Below are positions 15,210 to 25,106 of a stretch of DNA of 33,081 bases, one piece after another. Positions within the stretch are counted from its first letter, which is position 1; every line of letters begins with the position of its first letter. A program made the position numbers and the translations under genes. The notes below the pieces were generated by a model, which made no database searches, was not told the origin of the DNA, and saw nothing but the letters and a program-made list of their open reading frames with translations. Origin of the DNA: JANMEX01 sp031423755 (GTDB lineage: Bacteria; Pseudomonadota; Alphaproteobacteria; Rhizobiales; Rhizobiaceae); assembly GCA_031423755.1 (NCBI GenBank), contig JANPGC010000075.1, positions 1 to 33,081 on the forward strand, given 5' to 3'.

Positions 15210-16205
15210 ATGTCTTCAGACTTTAAGGCCATTCTGGTTTCCCGCGACGAAAACAAGAAGCAGTCCGTCAACATCGTCGAGATGCGCGACGATGAACTGA
15301 TGGAAGGTGATGTGCTTGTCAGGGTCGATCACACGACGGTGAACTATAAGGATGGCCTTGCGATAACCGGCAGGGCCCCGGTTGTGCGTCGATGGCCGAT
15401 GATCCCGGGTATTGATCTGGCAGGCACTGTGATCTTCTCCGACAGCGCCGAATGGAAGGCCGGCGACAAGGTGGTTCTGAACGGCTGGGGCGTCGGCGAA
15501 GTGCATTACGGCGCCTATGCCGGCCACGCTCGGTTGAAGGGCGAATGGTTGATAGCGCAGCCGCAAGGATTGACCGGCCACGATGCCATGGCCATCGGCA
15601 CTGCTGGCTACACCGCCATGCTCTGCGTCATGGCTCTGGAAAAGCAGGGCATCACCCCGACTTCCGGCCCGGTGCTGGTCACCGGCGCGGCAGGCGGCGT
15701 CGGCACGATTGCCATCGCAATTCTCGCAAACCTCGGATTTCACGTCATTGCCTCCACGGGAAGACCGCAGGAGCAGGCGTTTCTCGCAGGCTTGGGCGCA
15801 AAAGAGATTATCGACCGGGCGGAGCTTTCCGGACCCGCCAAGCCTCTCGGAAAAGAGCGTTGGGCAGCAGCCGTTGATACGGTTGGCTCGCACACACTTG
15901 CCAATGTCTTGTCCATGACCAATTACGGCGGCGCAGTAGCTGCTTGCGGCTTGGCGCAGGGGATGGACCTGCCGTCATCCGTCGCGCCCTTCATCTTGCG
16001 CGCGGTCACGCTGCGCGGTGTGGAATCCGTTTATGTGCCACGTCCCTACCGGCGTGAGGCATGGGCACGCCTGGCCGACGATCTGCCATTGGAGAAGTTG
16101 AAAGCGCTCTCAACCTCCATCGGCTTCGAAGATCTAATCGACGCTGGGCAGCAAATTGTTGAAGGTAAAGTGCGTGGCCGCTTGGTCGTTGATTACAAAC
16201 AATAA
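15210..16205 (+). CDS. acuI: AcuI/YhdH-type acryloyl-CoA reductase (MDR superfamily)
   Basis: 331 aa. It is a zinc-free medium-chain reductase with an N-terminal GroES-like fold (VRVDHTTVNYKDGLAITGRAPVVRRWPMIPGIDLAGTVIFS) and an NADPH-binding Rossmann fold (VLVTGAAGGVGTIAIAILANLGFHVIASTGR). AAVDTVGSHTLANVLSMTNYGGAVAACGLAQGMDLPSSVAPFILRAVTLRGVESVYVP is a strong YhdH/AcuI signature. The family reduces acryloyl-CoA to propionyl-CoA, used in 3-hydroxypropionate and DMSP breakdown and in acrylate detoxification. No DMSP lyase gene is nearby, so a general detoxifying role is the safer reading. Confidence 0.88.
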   Translation: MSSDFKAILVSRDENKKQSVNIVEMRDDELMEGDVLVRVDHTTVNYKDGLAITGRAPVVRRWPMIPGIDLAGTVIFSDSAEWKAGDKVVLNGWGVGEVHYGAYAGHARLKGEWLIAQPQGLTGHDAMAIGTAGYTAMLCVMALEKQGITPTSGPVLVTGAAGGVGTIAIAILANLGFHVIASTGRPQEQAFLAGLGAKEIIDRAELSGPAKPLGKERWAAAVDTVGSHTLANVLSMTNYGGAVAACGLAQGMDLPSSVAPFILRAVTLRGVESVYVPRPYRREAWARLADDLPLEKLKALSTSIGFEDLIDAGQQIVEGKVRGRLVVDYKQ

Positions 16206-16271
16206 ACCAGACCCATTCCAGCGTTTTTGCACGATCATTAAAATGCTAACTATTCGCCAAAACCTTCCCTA

Positions 16272-18485
16272 ATGCGATCATGCTACACCCTAAGTATGGG
16301 CAATTCAGGCGAAACAGCAATAAACATGATCTCCGCCGCACGTTTGACAGATGCAGTCAGCGCGGCGGCAGGGCGGTCGTGGTCGTCAAAACTTGGCGCC
16401 AAATTCCATCATCGCGTCCCAGAACTTGCCATGGCCGCAGCCGCTTTGTGCGGCGTCGCGCTTGGCATCTGGATACTGGCGACGACCGACGGGTTTTCTC
16501 CGGTCCTGACCTCCATCGCTGTCATCTTGACGTTGACAACCGCAGCCTTGGCGACGGTCGCAGCGTCCGGATTCCGCGAAGCGTCAGACGTCTTGAAACA
16601 TCTGAGAATGGACAATGAACGCATGGCCGACCGTCTTTGGGAGGCATCCGAAGGCGAAGAGCGCGCGTCCAGCCTGTTTGATCAACTCGGTGACCTTGTA
16701 GTCATTTGCGATGCGCGCCGCATTATCCTGCATGCCAACGCCAGTTTCTGCAGCGCTGCGGGTCAATCTCTGGACGAGCTTAAAGGTTTGACGCTGCGCG
16801 CGGCAGGCGTTGACGTTCCGCGTGGTCGCAATCGCGGCACCTCGATGCCCGTTGATGTGCGCATTGGGAGCCGCTGGTACTCATGGATAGAGTTGCCGAC
16901 ATCGACAGGCCAAGATGGCAAGGCCTTTCGCGCCGTCGCGCGTGATATCCATGAGCGCAAGGTTGGTGAAACGCAGCTGATTGAGGCCCGCGAACGCGCA
17001 GAAGCGGCAAATCAGGCAAAATCCCGCTTCCTCGCCACCGTCAGCCACGAAATCCGCACACCGCTGAACGGCATCAATGGCATGGCAAAGCTGCTGGCTG
17101 ACACTGGGCTTAGCGAAGAGCAGCGCACTTATGTTCATGCCGTGACCTCTTCGGGCAATGCATTGATGAATCTCATTGAGGATCTGCTTGACTTCTCGAA
17201 AATTGAGACCGGAAAATTTGATCTCCGGCCGGAAAACGTCGAGGTTCGGCCGTTCTGCGAAGGCTTGGTGGAACTGGTCGCCGCCCGCGCCCATGGCAAA
17301 GGCATTGGTATTGCCACCCATATTGCCGCTGATGTGCCGGTCACAATTGTCTCGGACCCCAACAGGCTGCGCCAAAGCGTGCTCAATTTGCTGGGTAACG
17401 CCGTCAAGTTTACCGAAACCGGCGGCATATCCCTGATCGTAACCGCTCGGCAGGGCTCCGTCCGGTTCACAGTGAAAGACAGCGGCAAGGGCATCGAACA
17501 GGACAATATCAGTCGGATATTTGAAGAGTTCGAACAAGTCGAAACCGGAACCACCCGCAGCCACGGCGGTGTTGGTCTTGGTCTGTCCATCACCCGCCGT
17601 TTGGTCACTGCCATGGGCGGCAGCTTGGAAGTTGAAAGCCAGGCAGGCAAGGGCTCAAGCTTTACCATAGACCTTTCCAGTCTTGCGCCCAGCCCTGCGC
17701 CATCCAAGGCAAAGCTCAATGGCATTCAATGCGTGATCCAGATGAAGTCAGTGTTGGAATCCAACGCGCTTGCCGCCACCATTTCCGCAAACGGCGGAAC
17801 TGCGGCTCGCTGGGACGGCGTTTCCAAGCCTGACGCCGGATCAATCCTGCTCTTGGACATGAAGTCGGCGAGAGATATGCTAGCTAACGCAGACATCCAA
17901 ACCTTTTCCCGCCGGATCATTCTCATCGAGCCCGGTGAACGCGGGGAACTTCCCGGATTTACGGCTCTTGGCTTCGAATCCTTTCTGGTGCGCCCCGTCC
18001 GAGGAGCGAGCCTTGTGCGCGTTCTATCGGGCAAGCAAGGTTCCAGACGGGACTTGCATGCCAACGGCGATGCCGTGGCGGCGATCCGGGATCAATCGCG
18101 CAATCTGTTCGTGCTCGTTGCCGAAGACAACGAAATCAATGCCTTGCTCGTCAAATCCGCCCTGACACGTGCAGGCCACACCGTCATGGTCGTCGGTGAT
18201 GGCCGCTCCGCTGTTGGCGAAGTGTTCAAGTCAAAGCACACGCCAGACGTCGTGCTGATGGACCTGCACATGCCCATCATGGACGGTCTTGACGCAATTT
18301 CTGCCATCAGAACCGCCGAGGACGAAAAAGGCCGCAAACATGTACCAATCTTGGCTTTGACGGCAGACGGTCAGATGGATGTGGCGCAAGCAGTCCGTGC
18401 CGTTGGCGGTGACGGAATGATCACCAAGCCGGTAGATCCGGCACGACTGGTTTTTCTGGTCGAGGAAGCCGCCGCCGCAGCCTGA
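16272..18485 (+). CDS. Hybrid sensor histidine kinase with two receiver-like domains
   Basis: 737 aa from the ATG at 16272; ATGs at 16296 and 16326 are also possible and none has a clear ribosome binding site. Order of parts: two closely spaced membrane helices (about 52-72 and 76-98) with almost no periplasmic loop; a PAS-like domain (about 133-228); a HisKA domain with phospho-acceptor His259 (FLATVSHEIRTPLNGI); an ATPase domain with the N box NLLGNAVKF, G1 DSGKGI and G2 GGVGLGLSI; a receiver-like domain (about 484-590) without a clear phospho-acceptor pattern; and a canonical C-terminal receiver (about 612-730; acidic pocket AEDNE, Asp664 in VVLMDLHMP, Lys719 in ITKP). Such kinases pass phosphate to an Hpt protein, not encoded here. 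The missing loop implies a cytoplasmic or membrane signal. The domain order recalls Caulobacter ShkA. Confidence 0.9.
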   Translation: MRSCYTLSMGNSGETAINMISAARLTDAVSAAAGRSWSSKLGAKFHHRVPELAMAAAALCGVALGIWILATTDGFSPVLTSIAVILTLTTAALATVAASGFREASDVLKHLRMDNERMADRLWEASEGEERASSLFDQLGDLVVICDARRIILHANASFCSAAGQSLDELKGLTLRAAGVDVPRGRNRGTSMPVDVRIGSRWYSWIELPTSTGQDGKAFRAVARDIHERKVGETQLIEARERAEAANQAKSRFLATVSHEIRTPLNGINGMAKLLADTGLSEEQRTYVHAVTSSGNALMNLIEDLLDFSKIETGKFDLRPENVEVRPFCEGLVELVAARAHGKGIGIATHIAADVPVTIVSDPNRLRQSVLNLLGNAVKFTETGGISLIVTARQGSVRFTVKDSGKGIEQDNISRIFEEFEQVETGTTRSHGGVGLGLSITRRLVTAMGGSLEVESQAGKGSSFTIDLSSLAPSPAPSKAKLNGIQCVIQMKSVLESNALAATISANGGTAARWDGVSKPDAGSILLLDMKSARDMLANADIQTFSRRIILIEPGERGELPGFTALGFESFLVRPVRGASLVRVLSGKQGSRRDLHANGDAVAAIRDQSRNLFVLVAEDNEINALLVKSALTRAGHTVMVVGDGRSAVGEVFKSKHTPDVVLMDLHMPIMDGLDAISAIRTAEDEKGRKHVPILALTADGQMDVAQAVRAVGGDGMITKPVDPARLVFLVEEAAAAA

Positions 18486-18564
18486 CCTGGCACCATCGCG
18501 TCATGAAGCTGTAGCATTGCATTGCTATCAGCCGCCCCGTAATTGATATCGACGGGAGAGTGAC

Positions 18565-19407
18565 ATGACAGTCGAACCACGCATCCGCGAATCGTTTACC
18601 GGTTCTCATATTGGCGACGTCTTCGATGACAGCAGCCAGCCGACTCTGCTTGGCCGCATTGCCAATTTGCAAGTTCGCCTTGCCGTCAGTGAATCCGAAA
18701 TTGGAGCGGCCCAGGAACTGCGTTCGAGCGTGTTTCACGCAGATTGTGAGCGCAATTCGAGCGCGAGAGATGAAGACCATTTCGACGCATTCTGCGATCA
18801 CCTGATCGTCCTCGACACCGAACGTGGCAATATGATCGTGGGCACCTACCGGCTGCTGCGGGAAGAAAGCGCAGCCAAAGCGGGCGGCTTTTATTCGCAA
18901 GGCGAATTTGACATGGCGGCCCTGCGCGCCCGCTTGCCGCAGCGCCGCATTCTTGAACTTGGCCGATCCTGTGTGATGCCGCAGTACCGCAGCAAACGGA
19001 CCGTTGAACTTCTGTGGCAGGGCATCTGGGCCTATTGCCGCGCGTGGAACATTGACATGATGTGCGGCTGCGCCTCGTTCCCGGGCACTATTGCCGCCGC
19101 CCATGCGCTGCCGTTATCTTTCCTGCACCACCATGCCCGCGGCGAGGGACCATGGCTTGTCCAGGCGCATCAAGACATGCGCGTTGACATGGATATGATG
19201 CCCGTCGAAGCGGTTGGCATGTCAGCCGCGCTCACTGCCATGCCGCCGTTGATCAAAGGCTACTTGCGCGTTGGCGCCAGCTTTGGCGATGGCGCCGTGG
19301 TTGACCACGCATTCGGAACAACGGACGTGTTCGTGGTTCTGCCGGTCGAGCGTATTAAAAGCCGCTATGTCTCGCATTTTGGCGTTGATGCGGACCGGTT
19401 CGTCTAA
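18565..19407 (+). CDS. olsB: OlsB, ornithine N-acyltransferase for ornithine lipid synthesis
   Basis: 280 aa. OlsB transfers a 3-hydroxyacyl group from acyl carrier protein to the alpha-amino group of ornithine, giving lyso-ornithine lipid, which OlsA then acylates. The family signature is plain: LAVSESEIGAAQELRSSVFHAD, DHFDAFCDHLIVLD, VGTYRLLREESA, then GGFYSQGEFDMAALRARLPQRRILELGRSCVMPQYRSKRTVELLWQGIWAYC and GCASFPGT. GGGAGAG precedes the ATG. No olsA is in the window. Placement just before mutS is common in rhizobia. The C-terminus (VFVVLPVERIKSRYVSHFG) is normal. Confidence 0.9.
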   Translation: MTVEPRIRESFTGSHIGDVFDDSSQPTLLGRIANLQVRLAVSESEIGAAQELRSSVFHADCERNSSARDEDHFDAFCDHLIVLDTERGNMIVGTYRLLREESAAKAGGFYSQGEFDMAALRARLPQRRILELGRSCVMPQYRSKRTVELLWQGIWAYCRAWNIDMMCGCASFPGTIAAAHALPLSFLHHHARGEGPWLVQAHQDMRVDMDMMPVEAVGMSAALTAMPPLIKGYLRVGASFGDGAVVDHAFGTTDVFVVLPVERIKSRYVSHFGVDADRFV

Positions 19408-19439
19408 GCCTCTTCCTGTGGATAGCTGAAACCTGCTTG

Positions 19440-19525
19440 CAGGAAACCTGCGCAAACCGTTGATTGCTGCTAACAAGACGCAATCGCGCTGGGCAGGGAC
19501 AACGGCTTGCAAAACAGGTTTCCTG
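19440..19525. repeat. 11-bp inverted repeat bracketing the mutS start
   Basis: CAGGAAACCTG (19440-19450) and its exact reverse complement CAGGTTTCCTG (19515-19525) flank the mutS ribosome binding site and its TTG start, separated by 64 bases. The left copy also sits in a small local hairpin GCAGG-AAA-CCTGC (19439-19451). Pairing of the two arms would put the mutS start in a loop. Confidence 0.4.
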
Positions 19526-22233
19526 GACAAGAACCATATGAGGCTGAAGGGGTTGGTCCTTCCGGCACGCCTTTTCGCGCCACCCCGATGATGGAACAGT
19601 ACATCGAGATCAAGGCATCAAACCCTGACTCTCTGCTTTTCTACCGTATGGGAGACTTCTACGAGCTTTTCTTCGACGATGCAGTGGAGGCTTCGCGCGC
19701 GCTCGGCATTGCGCTCACCAAGCGCGGCAAGCATCTTGGCGAAGACATACCCATGTGCGGCGTGCCGGTGCATGCGGCGGACGATTATCTGCAAAAGCTC
19801 ATCGGCCTGGGCTACCGCGTCGCTGTATGCGAACAGGTAGAAGACCCTGCCGAAGCTCGCAAGCGCGGCGCAAAATCCGTCGTCAAGCGCGACGTCGTGC
19901 GCCTCGTCACGCCCGGCACCATCACCGAGGAAAAACTGCTGGCTCCCGGCGAGGCAAACTATCTGATGACGCTGGCACGTCTAAAGGGAGAAAAGAACGG
20001 ACTTGCGCTGGCGTGGATCGACATTTCCACAGGCAGCTTTCGCGTGTCGCCGACGGAAGCGAGCCGGCTGGTGCCGGACGTGCTGCGCATTGATCCGCGC
20101 GAACTGATCGTATCCGACGGCCTGTTTCACGATCCGGAGTTGCGCCCAGCCTTCGATCTTCTGGGCAGGATCGTTCGTGCCGAACCCGCTTCACTGTTCG
20201 ATAGCACCAGCGCCGAGGCGCGGCTGCAGCGCTTCTACAAGGTTTCCGCGCTCGATGCATTCGGCACATTTTCCCGCGCAGAGCTTGCAGCTGCGTCCGC
20301 TGCCATCGCCTATGTCGAGAAAACCCAGATCGGCAGCCGTCCTCCGCTGGCCAAGCCCGAGCGCGAAGAAAACGCATCGACCCTGTTCATAGATCCGGCG
20401 ACACGCGCCAATCTTGAACTGATCAAGACACTGTCCGGCGAACGGCAGGGCAGTCTTCTCAAAGCCATTGACCGGACAGTGACGGGTTCAGGCGCGAGGC
20501 TTTTGGCAGAGCGCCTGATGTCGCCGCTCACAAGCGTCGAAGTCATAGAGGCCCGGCTGGATTCGGTCAACTTCCTGTTGTCCAACGACCGTCTTGCCCA
20601 AGGCCTTCGCGACCACCTGCGCCACGCACCTGACATGCCGCGCGCCCTGTCGCGCATTGCGCTGGATCGCGGCGGACCGCGTGATCTGGACATGATCCGG
20701 CGCGGCATTGAAGCGGCGCAGGAAAATGCCATTCTCTTGAAAAGCGTTCCGCTGCCCGTGGAGCTGGATGGCGCATTTCGGGCGCTTGAAGCCTTGCCAG
20801 TGAAGCTGGCCAACGATCTTGGCGGTGCGTTGGCGGAAGAATTGCCATTGCTCAAGCGCGATGGCGGTTTTGTGCGGTCAGGGTTCTATGCCGAACTTGA
20901 TGCGCTGCGCGATTTGCGAGACCGGTCGCGCAAGGTCATTGCCGGTATGGAAAGCGCCTATCAGGACGAGACTGGCATCCGCTCGCTGAAAATCCGCCAT
21001 AACAACATTCTCGGCTACTACATCGAAGTCACGGCGAACCACGCCGCCACAATGAACGGCACGCCGGAAGCCAAGGCCAGGTTCATCCACCGCCAGTCCA
21101 TGGCCAACGCCATGCGGTTCACCACCAGCGAACTCGCTGAAATTGAAGAGAAGATAGCCTCGGCTGCGGACAAGGCCTTGGTTATCGAGCTTGGCGTCTA
21201 TGACGCGCTCGCCGCAGCATGCGTGGAAAGCGCCAACTCCATCCGCGATGCAGCGGCAGCCTTGGCAGTGATTGACGTTTCACAAGGTTTTGCAATGCTC
21301 GCCGAGAGTGAAGGCTATTGCCGTCCGCGCGTCGAGGATTCAACAGCATTCGACATCGTTCAAGGCCGCCATCCGGTTGTCGAACAGGCTCTGCGCCGTG
21401 CCGCCGCCCAGCCCTTCGTACCAAATGATTGCAAACTGTCGCCTGAAGCTGGCGCGGGCGACGGCGCGATCTGGCTCCTCACCGGTCCTAACATGGGTGG
21501 CAAATCCACTTTCCTGCGCCAGAACGCCTTGATCGCCATTCTCGCTCAAACCGGCTCATTCGTGCCCGCAGGCTCAGCAACTATCGGCATCATCGACCGT
21601 CTTTTCTCGCGCGTCGGCGCTTCCGATGACCTTGCGCGAGGCCGCTCGACCTTCATGGTCGAAATGGTCGAAACCGCCGTCATTCTCAATCAGGCCGGCC
21701 CGCGCTCGCTGGTCATTCTGGATGAGATCGGTCGCGGCACGGCAACTTTTGACGGTCTGTCGATTGCATGGGCGGCCGTCGAGCATCTGCACGAGGTCAA
21801 CCGTTGCCGGTCGCTGTTTGCCACACACTTCCACGAACTCACCGCGCTTGCCGCCCGCCTGCCGCGTATGGCCAACGTCACCATGCGCGTCAAGGAATGG
21901 GACGGCGACGTTGTTTTCCTGCATGAGGTTGCCAAGGGCTCGGCCGACCGGTCGTACGGTGTGCAAGTCGCGCGCCTCGCCGGATTGCCGGAAGCAGTGG
22001 TTGAGCGCGCCAAGGCCGTGCTGCATCAGCTTGAAGCCAGCGAGACAGCGGGCAAAGCCGAAAAGCTGATCGACGATCTGCCGCTGTTTTCCGTCGCTGT
22101 CCGGCAGGAGCTGCCAAAGAAGACCAAGGACAATCCAGCTCTCGCTGAACTCGGCAGCATCAACCCGGATGAACTGACGCCGCGCGAAGCGCTTGAGGCC
22201 TTGTACCGGCTGAAAGCGCTGGCCGGTAAGTGA
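19507..22233 (+). CDS. mutS: DNA mismatch repair ATPase MutS
   Basis: 908 aa from a TTG at 19507, preceded by AGGGA at a seven-base spacing. The next methionines are at 19588 and 19591 (TPMMEQYIEIKA). Rhizobial MutS proteins usually carry about 25 extra residues before this point, so I accept the TTG. MutS recognises base mismatches and recruits MutL. The mismatch-binding motif is in SLLFYRMGDFYELFFDDA (Phe and Glu of GDFYELF family). The ATPase has Walker A GPNMGGKST (about 660-668), Walker B with the signature LVILDEIGRGTATFDGLSIAWA and the switch FATHFHEL. The C-terminal dimerisation tail (LTPREALEALYRLKAL) is present. Full length and intact. Confidence 0.97.
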   Translation: MQNRFPGQEPYEAEGVGPSGTPFRATPMMEQYIEIKASNPDSLLFYRMGDFYELFFDDAVEASRALGIALTKRGKHLGEDIPMCGVPVHAADDYLQKLIGLGYRVAVCEQVEDPAEARKRGAKSVVKRDVVRLVTPGTITEEKLLAPGEANYLMTLARLKGEKNGLALAWIDISTGSFRVSPTEASRLVPDVLRIDPRELIVSDGLFHDPELRPAFDLLGRIVRAEPASLFDSTSAEARLQRFYKVSALDAFGTFSRAELAAASAAIAYVEKTQIGSRPPLAKPEREENASTLFIDPATRANLELIKTLSGERQGSLLKAIDRTVTGSGARLLAERLMSPLTSVEVIEARLDSVNFLLSNDRLAQGLRDHLRHAPDMPRALSRIALDRGGPRDLDMIRRGIEAAQENAILLKSVPLPVELDGAFRALEALPVKLANDLGGALAEELPLLKRDGGFVRSGFYAELDALRDLRDRSRKVIAGMESAYQDETGIRSLKIRHNNILGYYIEVTANHAATMNGTPEAKARFIHRQSMANAMRFTTSELAEIEEKIASAADKALVIELGVYDALAAACVESANSIRDAAAALAVIDVSQGFAMLAESEGYCRPRVEDSTAFDIVQGRHPVVEQALRRAAAQPFVPNDCKLSPEAGAGDGAIWLLTGPNMGGKSTFLRQNALIAILAQTGSFVPAGSATIGIIDRLFSRVGASDDLARGRSTFMVEMVETAVILNQAGPRSLVILDEIGRGTATFDGLSIAWAAVEHLHEVNRCRSLFATHFHELTALAARLPRMANVTMRVKEWDGDVVFLHEVAKGSADRSYGVQVARLAGLPEAVVERAKAVLHQLEASETAGKAEKLIDDLPLFSVAVRQELPKKTKDNPALAELGSINPDELTPREALEALYRLKALAGK

Positions 22234-22315
22234 CGGAACAACCCTATCTCACTTGTATCCCCGCGCGGCAAAACCCGTTATACAGCGCGCGATTTGGCGC
22301 GGATTGACCATCAGA

Positions 22316-25090
22316 ATGCAGCATGCCCTCAAGCTTGGCAGAATCATTGACAGCGAGGCGCTTAATGCGTCGTTCGATCAGTTGGCCACCAAGATTCAGC
22401 CTGGGAAGACGAAAGACGCCCTCCGTCCGCAAGTGATCGAGATTCTCAAGGCCGCGTTGATGAACGGGCGTCGCGTAGCGGAAACCATGCTGCGGGAGGA
22501 TGGCAGCGGCGTCACGTGCGCGATGCGGCTTTCTGGTCTGATGGATGTGATCATCGCGGCCCTTTTCAGGTTTGCGTCACGCCACGTCTATTCGCCAAAA
22601 GACTCTGCATCAGGCGAGCGCATCGCTGTGGTCGCAGTCGGCGGATATGGACGCGGCACTCTGGCGCCGGGCTCCGATATCGACCTTTTGTTCCTGTTGC
22701 CGTCCAAGCAAACTCCAACCGGCGAGAAGGTCATAGAGTTCATCCTCTACACCCTGTGGGACCTCGGCCTGAAAGTCGGGCACGCAACGCGCAGCGTTGA
22801 TGACTCAATCCGCATGGCGAAATCTGACATTACGGTCCGCACCGCTATTCTGGAAGCACGCTTGATACTTGGCGAAGCGCAGACTTTTGACATTTTGATG
22901 AAGCGGTTTGACCAGGAAGTTGTGAGAGGCACCGGCACTGAATTCATTCAAGCCAAGCTCACCGAACGCGACCAGCGCCATGCGCGGCAGGGTGAATCCC
23001 GCTATCTGGTCGAGCCCAACATCAAGGAAAGCAAGGGTGGCCTGCGCGATTTGCAGACCCTTTTCTGGATTTCAAAATATTACTACCGCGTTCAGACAGG
23101 CCAGGAACTGGTCGCCAAGGGCGTCTTCCAGCAAGACGAATATGTGCGCTTCAAGAAGGCCGAAGACTTCCTTTGGGCGGTCCGCTGCCACATGCATTTT
23201 CACACAGGCAAGGCGGAAGAGCGCCTTTCATTCGACATCCAACGCGAAATTGCCTTGCGCCTCGGCTATCGTGAAACCCCGGGCATGTCGGGCGTTGAGC
23301 GCTTCATGAAACATTATTTTCTGGTCGCCAAGGACGTCGGGGACTTGACCCGGATTCTTTGCTCTGCACTCGAAGAAGTGCAGGCAAAGGACGTGCCGGG
23401 GTTGAACCGGATATTCTCCAGTTTCGCGCGCCGCCGCAAGAAGATCGCCGGCTTCCCAGACTTCATCATTGAACATCGCCGCATCAACATTGCCGACGAC
23501 CAAGCCTTTGTCCGCGATCCAGTCAACCTCGTCCGCCTCTTTCATTTGGTGGATCGGTTGGGCCTGGAGTTCCACCCGGACGCGATGCGCGCGGTCACCA
23601 GGTCGCTCCGCCTGATCGGACCGGAATTGCGGCACGATCCTGAAGCCAACCGGCTCTTCATCGAAATCATGTCGTCCGAAAATAATCCTGAACTGGCGTT
23701 GCGGCGCATGAACGAGGCTGGCGTTCTCGGGCGCTTCGTGCCGGACTTCGGCAAGATCGTCGCGATGATGCAGTTCAACATGTATCACCACTATACGGTC
23801 GACGAGCATCTTCTGCGCTGTATCGGCGTCTTGTCCGGCATTGAAAAGGGCACGATAGCGAAGGATCATCCGCTTGCTGCAACGCTGATGCCATCGCTGA
23901 AATCCGAGCGGAAGCTGCTCTACATTGCGCTTTTCATCCACGACATCGCCAAAGGCCTGCCGAAGGATCATTCCATGGCAGGTGCCGCCATCGCCCGCAG
24001 GCTCGGGCCGCGATTCGGTCTTTCTGTCGGTGAAGCCGAGACGGTGGCATGGCTTGTTGAAGAGCATTTGACGATGAGCATGGTCGCCCAGTCGCGCGAT
24101 CTCAACGACCGCAAGACCATTCTTGATTTTGCCGAGAAGGTGCAGACTCTGGACCGGTTGAAAATGCTGCTGGTCCTGACGGTCTGCGACATCCGCGCCG
24201 TTGGGCCAGGTGTGTGGAACGGCTGGAAGGGCCAGCTTCTGCGCACGCTGTTTTATGAAACCGAGCTGTTCCTGACCGGCGGTTTCTCAGAATTGCCCCG
24301 AAAGGAACGTACAGAGCATGCCCGCAAGACGCTTGAGTCCGCGTTGACCTCATGGGGTGAGAATGAGCGATCGAAACTTGCTGCCCTGCATTACCAGAAT
24401 TACCTTTTGACGGTCTCGCTTGATGACCAGGTCCGCCATGCGGAATTCATCCGCGGCGCCAGCAAATCGGGCCGCAGACTTGACACCATGGTGAAAACTC
24501 ACACGTTCGAAGGCGTCACCGAAATTACGGTGCTGGCGCCGGATCATCCGCGCCTCTTGTCGATCATCGCCGGCGCCTGCGCGGCGGCGGGTGCCAACAT
24601 TGTTGACGCCCAGATTTTCACCACCATGGATGGCCGCGCGCTGGACACCATCCTGATTTCGCGCGAGTTTGATTTGGATGCCGACGAAACCCGACGTGCA
24701 ACTTCCGTTGGCCGCATGATCGAGGACGTTCTGTCCGGAAAAACGCGCTTGCCTGATGTGCTTGCAAAACGCTCCAAGCCGCGCCGCACCGCGCAAACGT
24801 TCCGCATAGAGCCAAGGGTTGATGTCAACAACACGCTGTCCAACAAGTTCACTGTGATCGAAATAGAAGGTCTCGACCGCCCGGGCCTGTTGTCGGAAAT
24901 CACGGCGGCAATCTCCGGCCTCAATCTCGACATTGCCTCGGCCCATGTCACAACGTTTGGCGAAAAGGTGATCGACGCATTCTATGTCACCGACCTCACA
25001 GGTGCAAAGATCACATCGCAAAGCAGGGTCAATGCCATCATCAAGAAACTCATGACTTTGTTGCCGCAATCGCAAAGTGTGGCAGCGTGA
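22316..25090 (+). CDS. glnD: GlnD, bifunctional PII uridylyltransferase/uridylyl-removing enzyme
   Basis: 924 aa from the ATG at 22316 (a TTG at 22253 would give 945; the N-terminus is variable). GlnD senses glutamine and uridylylates or deuridylylates PII proteins (GlnB, GlnK), the top of nitrogen control. Domains in order: nucleotidyltransferase with GGYGRGTLAPGSDIDLLFLLP; the conserved central block YLVEPNIKESKGGLRDLQTLFWISKYYYR; an HD phosphohydrolase with FIHDIAKGLPKDHS; and two C-terminal ACT domains (TEITVLAPDHPRLLSIIAGACAAAGANIVDAQIFT and TVIEIEGLDRPGLLSEITAAISGLNLDIASAHVTT) for glutamine sensing. It complements rpoN and ptsN in the same window. Confidence 0.97.
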   Translation: MQHALKLGRIIDSEALNASFDQLATKIQPGKTKDALRPQVIEILKAALMNGRRVAETMLREDGSGVTCAMRLSGLMDVIIAALFRFASRHVYSPKDSASGERIAVVAVGGYGRGTLAPGSDIDLLFLLPSKQTPTGEKVIEFILYTLWDLGLKVGHATRSVDDSIRMAKSDITVRTAILEARLILGEAQTFDILMKRFDQEVVRGTGTEFIQAKLTERDQRHARQGESRYLVEPNIKESKGGLRDLQTLFWISKYYYRVQTGQELVAKGVFQQDEYVRFKKAEDFLWAVRCHMHFHTGKAEERLSFDIQREIALRLGYRETPGMSGVERFMKHYFLVAKDVGDLTRILCSALEEVQAKDVPGLNRIFSSFARRRKKIAGFPDFIIEHRRINIADDQAFVRDPVNLVRLFHLVDRLGLEFHPDAMRAVTRSLRLIGPELRHDPEANRLFIEIMSSENNPELALRRMNEAGVLGRFVPDFGKIVAMMQFNMYHHYTVDEHLLRCIGVLSGIEKGTIAKDHPLAATLMPSLKSERKLLYIALFIHDIAKGLPKDHSMAGAAIARRLGPRFGLSVGEAETVAWLVEEHLTMSMVAQSRDLNDRKTILDFAEKVQTLDRLKMLLVLTVCDIRAVGPGVWNGWKGQLLRTLFYETELFLTGGFSELPRKERTEHARKTLESALTSWGENERSKLAALHYQNYLLTVSLDDQVRHAEFIRGASKSGRRLDTMVKTHTFEGVTEITVLAPDHPRLLSIIAGACAAAGANIVDAQIFTTMDGRALDTILISREFDLDADETRRATSVGRMIEDVLSGKTRLPDVLAKRSKPRRTAQTFRIEPRVDVNNTLSNKFTVIEIEGLDRPGLLSEITAAISGLNLDIASAHVTTFGEKVIDAFYVTDLTGAKITSQSRVNAIIKKLMTLLPQSQSVAA

Positions 25091-25106
25091 TGAACGGAGA
25101 CATGTC

